A stretch of 64,000 nucleotides of DNA from Streptomyces sp. NRRL B-1347 (GTDB lineage Bacteria > Actinomycetota > Actinomycetes > Streptomycetales > Streptomycetaceae), in contig NZ_JOJM01000018.1 of the NCBI RefSeq assembly GCF_000720325.1, positions 111,036-175,035 of the forward strand, read 5' to 3'. The notes beneath the pieces are model-generated. The model had not been told where the DNA came from. It did not search any database and saw nothing but the letters and a program-made list of their open reading frames with translations. The translations under genes and the position numbers were made by a program. Of this stretch, positions 62,261 through 64,000 are shown piece by piece (the first letter of the stretch is position 1; each line of letters opens with the position of its first letter).

Positions 62261-62878
62261 TTAGAGGTAGGGGAGGACGAAGTCGTACCCGGCTTTGCGG
62301 TGGGAGGCACCGGCGGGACAGACGCCGTCGGTGGGGTAGCCGTAGAAGAACAGGCCATAGCACTTGTCGCAGAAGCGCCAGTTGCGCTGCGACTTGCCGT
62401 TCTCGGGGATGTCGTGCGGCAGGACGAAGTCGTACCCGGCCATGCGGTGGGCGTCACCGGTGGGGCAGCGGCCGTTGGTGGGGTAGCCGTAGAAGAAGAG
62501 GCCGTAGCACTTGTCGCAGAAGCGCCAGTTGCGCTGCGCGGTCGGTGTCTCCGGTACGCCGTGCGGCAGGTTGAAGTTGTAGCCGGCCGAGTCGTGTCCG
62601 CCCCCGGCGGGGCAGGCGCCGTCGGACGGATAGCCGCGGAAGAACAAGCCGTAGCACTTCACACAGAACCGCCAGTCCGCCTGGTTCGCGCGGGCTGACG
62701 TGGGGCCGCGTCGCGGTCCTGCGGCTGCGGCGGGGCCGGCGAGTGCCCCGGCTGTCGCGGCGGTGGCTGCCGCGCCTGCGGTCGCTTTGAGCACGGTGAT
62801 GAGCATGGCGCGCCGGTCCGGGTTCTCGCCGTCGCCGCCGTCCTTGGGCGTTCCGGATTTGGGCTGTCTCAGGTCCAT
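62261..62878 (-). CDS. Tat-type exported protein with three CxxC repeats
   Basis: This 205-residue protein has a twin-arginine-like leader (NPDRRAMLITVLKATAGAAA) followed by three repeats of about 46 residues. Each repeat has W-R-F-C-x-K-C-Y-G-L-F-F, then C-P, then a His residue and G-Y-x-F-x-L-P. The two cysteines of CxxC plus a later Cys and His could bind one zinc per repeat. Export in folded form would suit a metal-binding protein. ATG 62878 has GGGGAGG upstream. Function unknown; the repeat type is familiar from secreted actinobacterial and myxobacterial proteins. Confidence 0.85.
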   Translation of the reverse strand: MDLRQPKSGTPKDGGDGENPDRRAMLITVLKATAGAAATAATAGALAGPAAAAGPRRGPTSARANQADWRFCVKCYGLFFRGYPSDGACPAGGGHDSAGYNFNLPHGVPETPTAQRNWRFCDKCYGLFFYGYPTNGRCPTGDAHRMAGYDFVLPHDIPENGKSQRNWRFCDKCYGLFFYGYPTDGVCPAGASHRKAGYDFVLPYL

Positions 62879-63088
62879 GTGTGCCTCCCCATTTTGTTCC
62901 GGCTGGCCCGCCGTCACGGGGCAAGGGAACGTGCGCCTGTGGGGCGGGTTTTGGAGGGTGCGCCTTTCGTGCACGAGGGGCTCTTGGTGCGCGGAAGGCG
63001 TCCTCACCTTGCCGCATGGCCCGGCTGGCTGCCAGTGCGGTTCCGGTCAGTGGAACTGGGTGCGTGGGGGCGGGTGTGCCGGGGCCCG

Positions 63089-63718
63089 TCAGGGTTTTGG
63101 GGTGTTGTCTGGGCGCTGTCTGGTCCAGTGGTAGAGGAGGAGTGAGGCGACTGCGGCGGTTGCGCACCAGGTGGAGATGAATTCCCGCTGCCACAGCACG
63201 GCGGAGACTGCGGCTCCGGTGGAGGTCAGGATGCCGAGAAGGGTGAGGGTGCGGTCGCCGGACAGGAGGAGGGAGCCGATGGTGGCGAGGAGGTAGCCGG
63301 TGAGGGTCAGTTCTGTGTGCGGCAGCCCCAGGGTGTAGCCGATGGTGTGCCCGCGGATCTCGGCGGTGACGGTGCGGGTGGCCAGCGCGTACGTGAGTGC
63401 TGCGGCTGTCGCGATGCCTGCGGTGAGAGGGATGAGCAGTCGGTGGTGGGTGTGGGGTGGGGTGGCGCAGAGGACGGCTGCTGGTACCCAGAGCGGAAGC
63501 AGGGGCAGGGCGATGACGGCCCAGGCGGTGGTGGCAGGTCCGGCGCCGCCGTTGTTGTGCCAGACGGCGGCTTCGGTGAGTTGGTGGGTTCCGAGGAGGA
63601 GGGGGAGTGCGGCCAGGGGCAGGTCGTGGGGGTGTCGGGTGGCGCGGGTGAGGGTGGCGAGTCCCACGGCGGTGATGGCCGTGCCTGCGGTGAGGTTGGC
63701 TGTGGCGCTCCAGCACAT
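63089..63718 (-). CDS. DUF6629-like membrane protein
   Basis: This 209-residue protein has about six transmembrane helices and begins MCWSATANLTAGTAITAVG, with LPLAALPLLLGTHQLTEAAVW, the pattern of the DUF6629 family as I remember it. Function unknown. Its coding DNA is low in complexity but frame-consistent. The gap 62879-63088 carries no gene that I can support. Confidence 0.8.
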   Translation of the reverse strand: MCWSATANLTAGTAITAVGLATLTRATRHPHDLPLAALPLLLGTHQLTEAAVWHNNGGAGPATTAWAVIALPLLPLWVPAAVLCATPPHTHHRLLIPLTAGIATAAALTYALATRTVTAEIRGHTIGYTLGLPHTELTLTGYLLATIGSLLLSGDRTLTLLGILTSTGAAVSAVLWQREFISTWCATAAVASLLLYHWTRQRPDNTPKP

Positions 63719-63903
63719 GGGGGTAACGGTACGGCCCTAGCTGTGCTGGAGCGCGGTGGATGGATGTTGTGTGCTTGGTGGGTGCCGGTGGTGGGGCTGG
63801 CCGCCGGTCGCCTCGGTTGTGGTGCGGGTGCGGGTTGCGGGTTCCTGGCTGTGTGGGTCTTGGTTGTCCGTCGTGGGGCTGTGGCTGTGGCTGTGTGGGG
63901 TGG

Positions 63904-64000
63904 TTAGGGGTGGGGTGTGGTGGTGATGGTGCTGGTGAAGGCGGTTTGGTTGTTCTGGGTTGCGGTGATGTGGGTGGTGGTGGCGCTGGTGGTGTGGGTG
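63904..64000 (-). CDS. C-terminal end of a Thr-rich protein, cut by window edge
   Basis: The minus strand from the window edge reads a Thr-rich tail (HITATQNNQTAFTSTITTT) ending at TAA 63904. It looks like the last beta-strands of a secreted or Ig-like domain. Only 31 codons are visible, and the surrounding DNA is G/T-biased and repetitive, so this is tentative. No gene is supported between 63719 and 63903. Confidence 0.35.
   Translation of the reverse strand, partial: THTTSATTTHITATQNNQTAFTSTITTTPHP

Overview
The window is very GC-rich, uses GTG and TTG starts freely, and joins many genes by 4-nt start/stop overlaps. It carries a Wzz/sugar-transferase exopolysaccharide operon, an NRPS cluster with MbtH and F420-type enzymes, and Streptomyces-style DUF proteins. 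All of this points to a Streptomyces or close actinomycete chromosome, probably an accessory region. Assignments come from reading the sequence by eye; no database search was run.

Layout. (1) 1-13056, all minus: an exopolysaccharide operon running from a polyprenyl-phosphate sugar transferase through UDP-sugar dehydrogenase, GT4, two Wzz-type proteins, asparagine synthetase and a bi-domain oxidoreductase to a heparinase II/III-like protein cut by the window edge. (2) 13954-15340, minus: two small genes sharing an SGR-type N-terminal domain, the larger fused to a papain-like Cys/His domain. (3) About 15780-52868: a nonribosomal peptide cluster. (4) 53068-64000: a secreted lipase, an Ig-like repeat protein with a small partner, a TetR/DUF6463 divergent pair, GNAT, EF-hand and CxxC-repeat proteins, membrane proteins, and several gene relics including a copy of an NRPS thioesterase tail.

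How the cluster may work (inference). A fused ornithine N-hydroxylase/piperazate synthase should supply L-piperazate. A heme L-tyrosine 3-hydroxylase-like enzyme, a VOC L-DOPA 2,3-dioxygenase-like enzyme, an F420-type luciferase-family reductase and a ThDP decarboxylase-like enzyme look like a variant of the 4-alkylproline pathway. The usual LmbA/LmbW/LmbX partners are absent from the window. A proline 3-hydroxylase, a SyrP/TauD oxygenase, a P450, a flavin oxidoreductase and a B12 radical SAM enzyme would tailor residues. Assembly uses a stand-alone adenylation domain with a proline-like pocket plus PCP-TE, a PCP-C didomain, A-PCP proteins and two C-A-PCP-TE proteins. Hand-read pockets suggest Pro-like, Gln-like and Ala-like substrates; two others are unassigned.

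The most striking non-coding signal is that the two divergent intergenic regions of the cluster (about 17640-18045 and 29620-30060) are homologous in inverted orientation. They share a TTGACT-N17-TACCGT promoter, an ATG placed at the expected transcription start, and a further conserved leader. This looks like a duplicated bidirectional regulatory module controlling the whole cluster.
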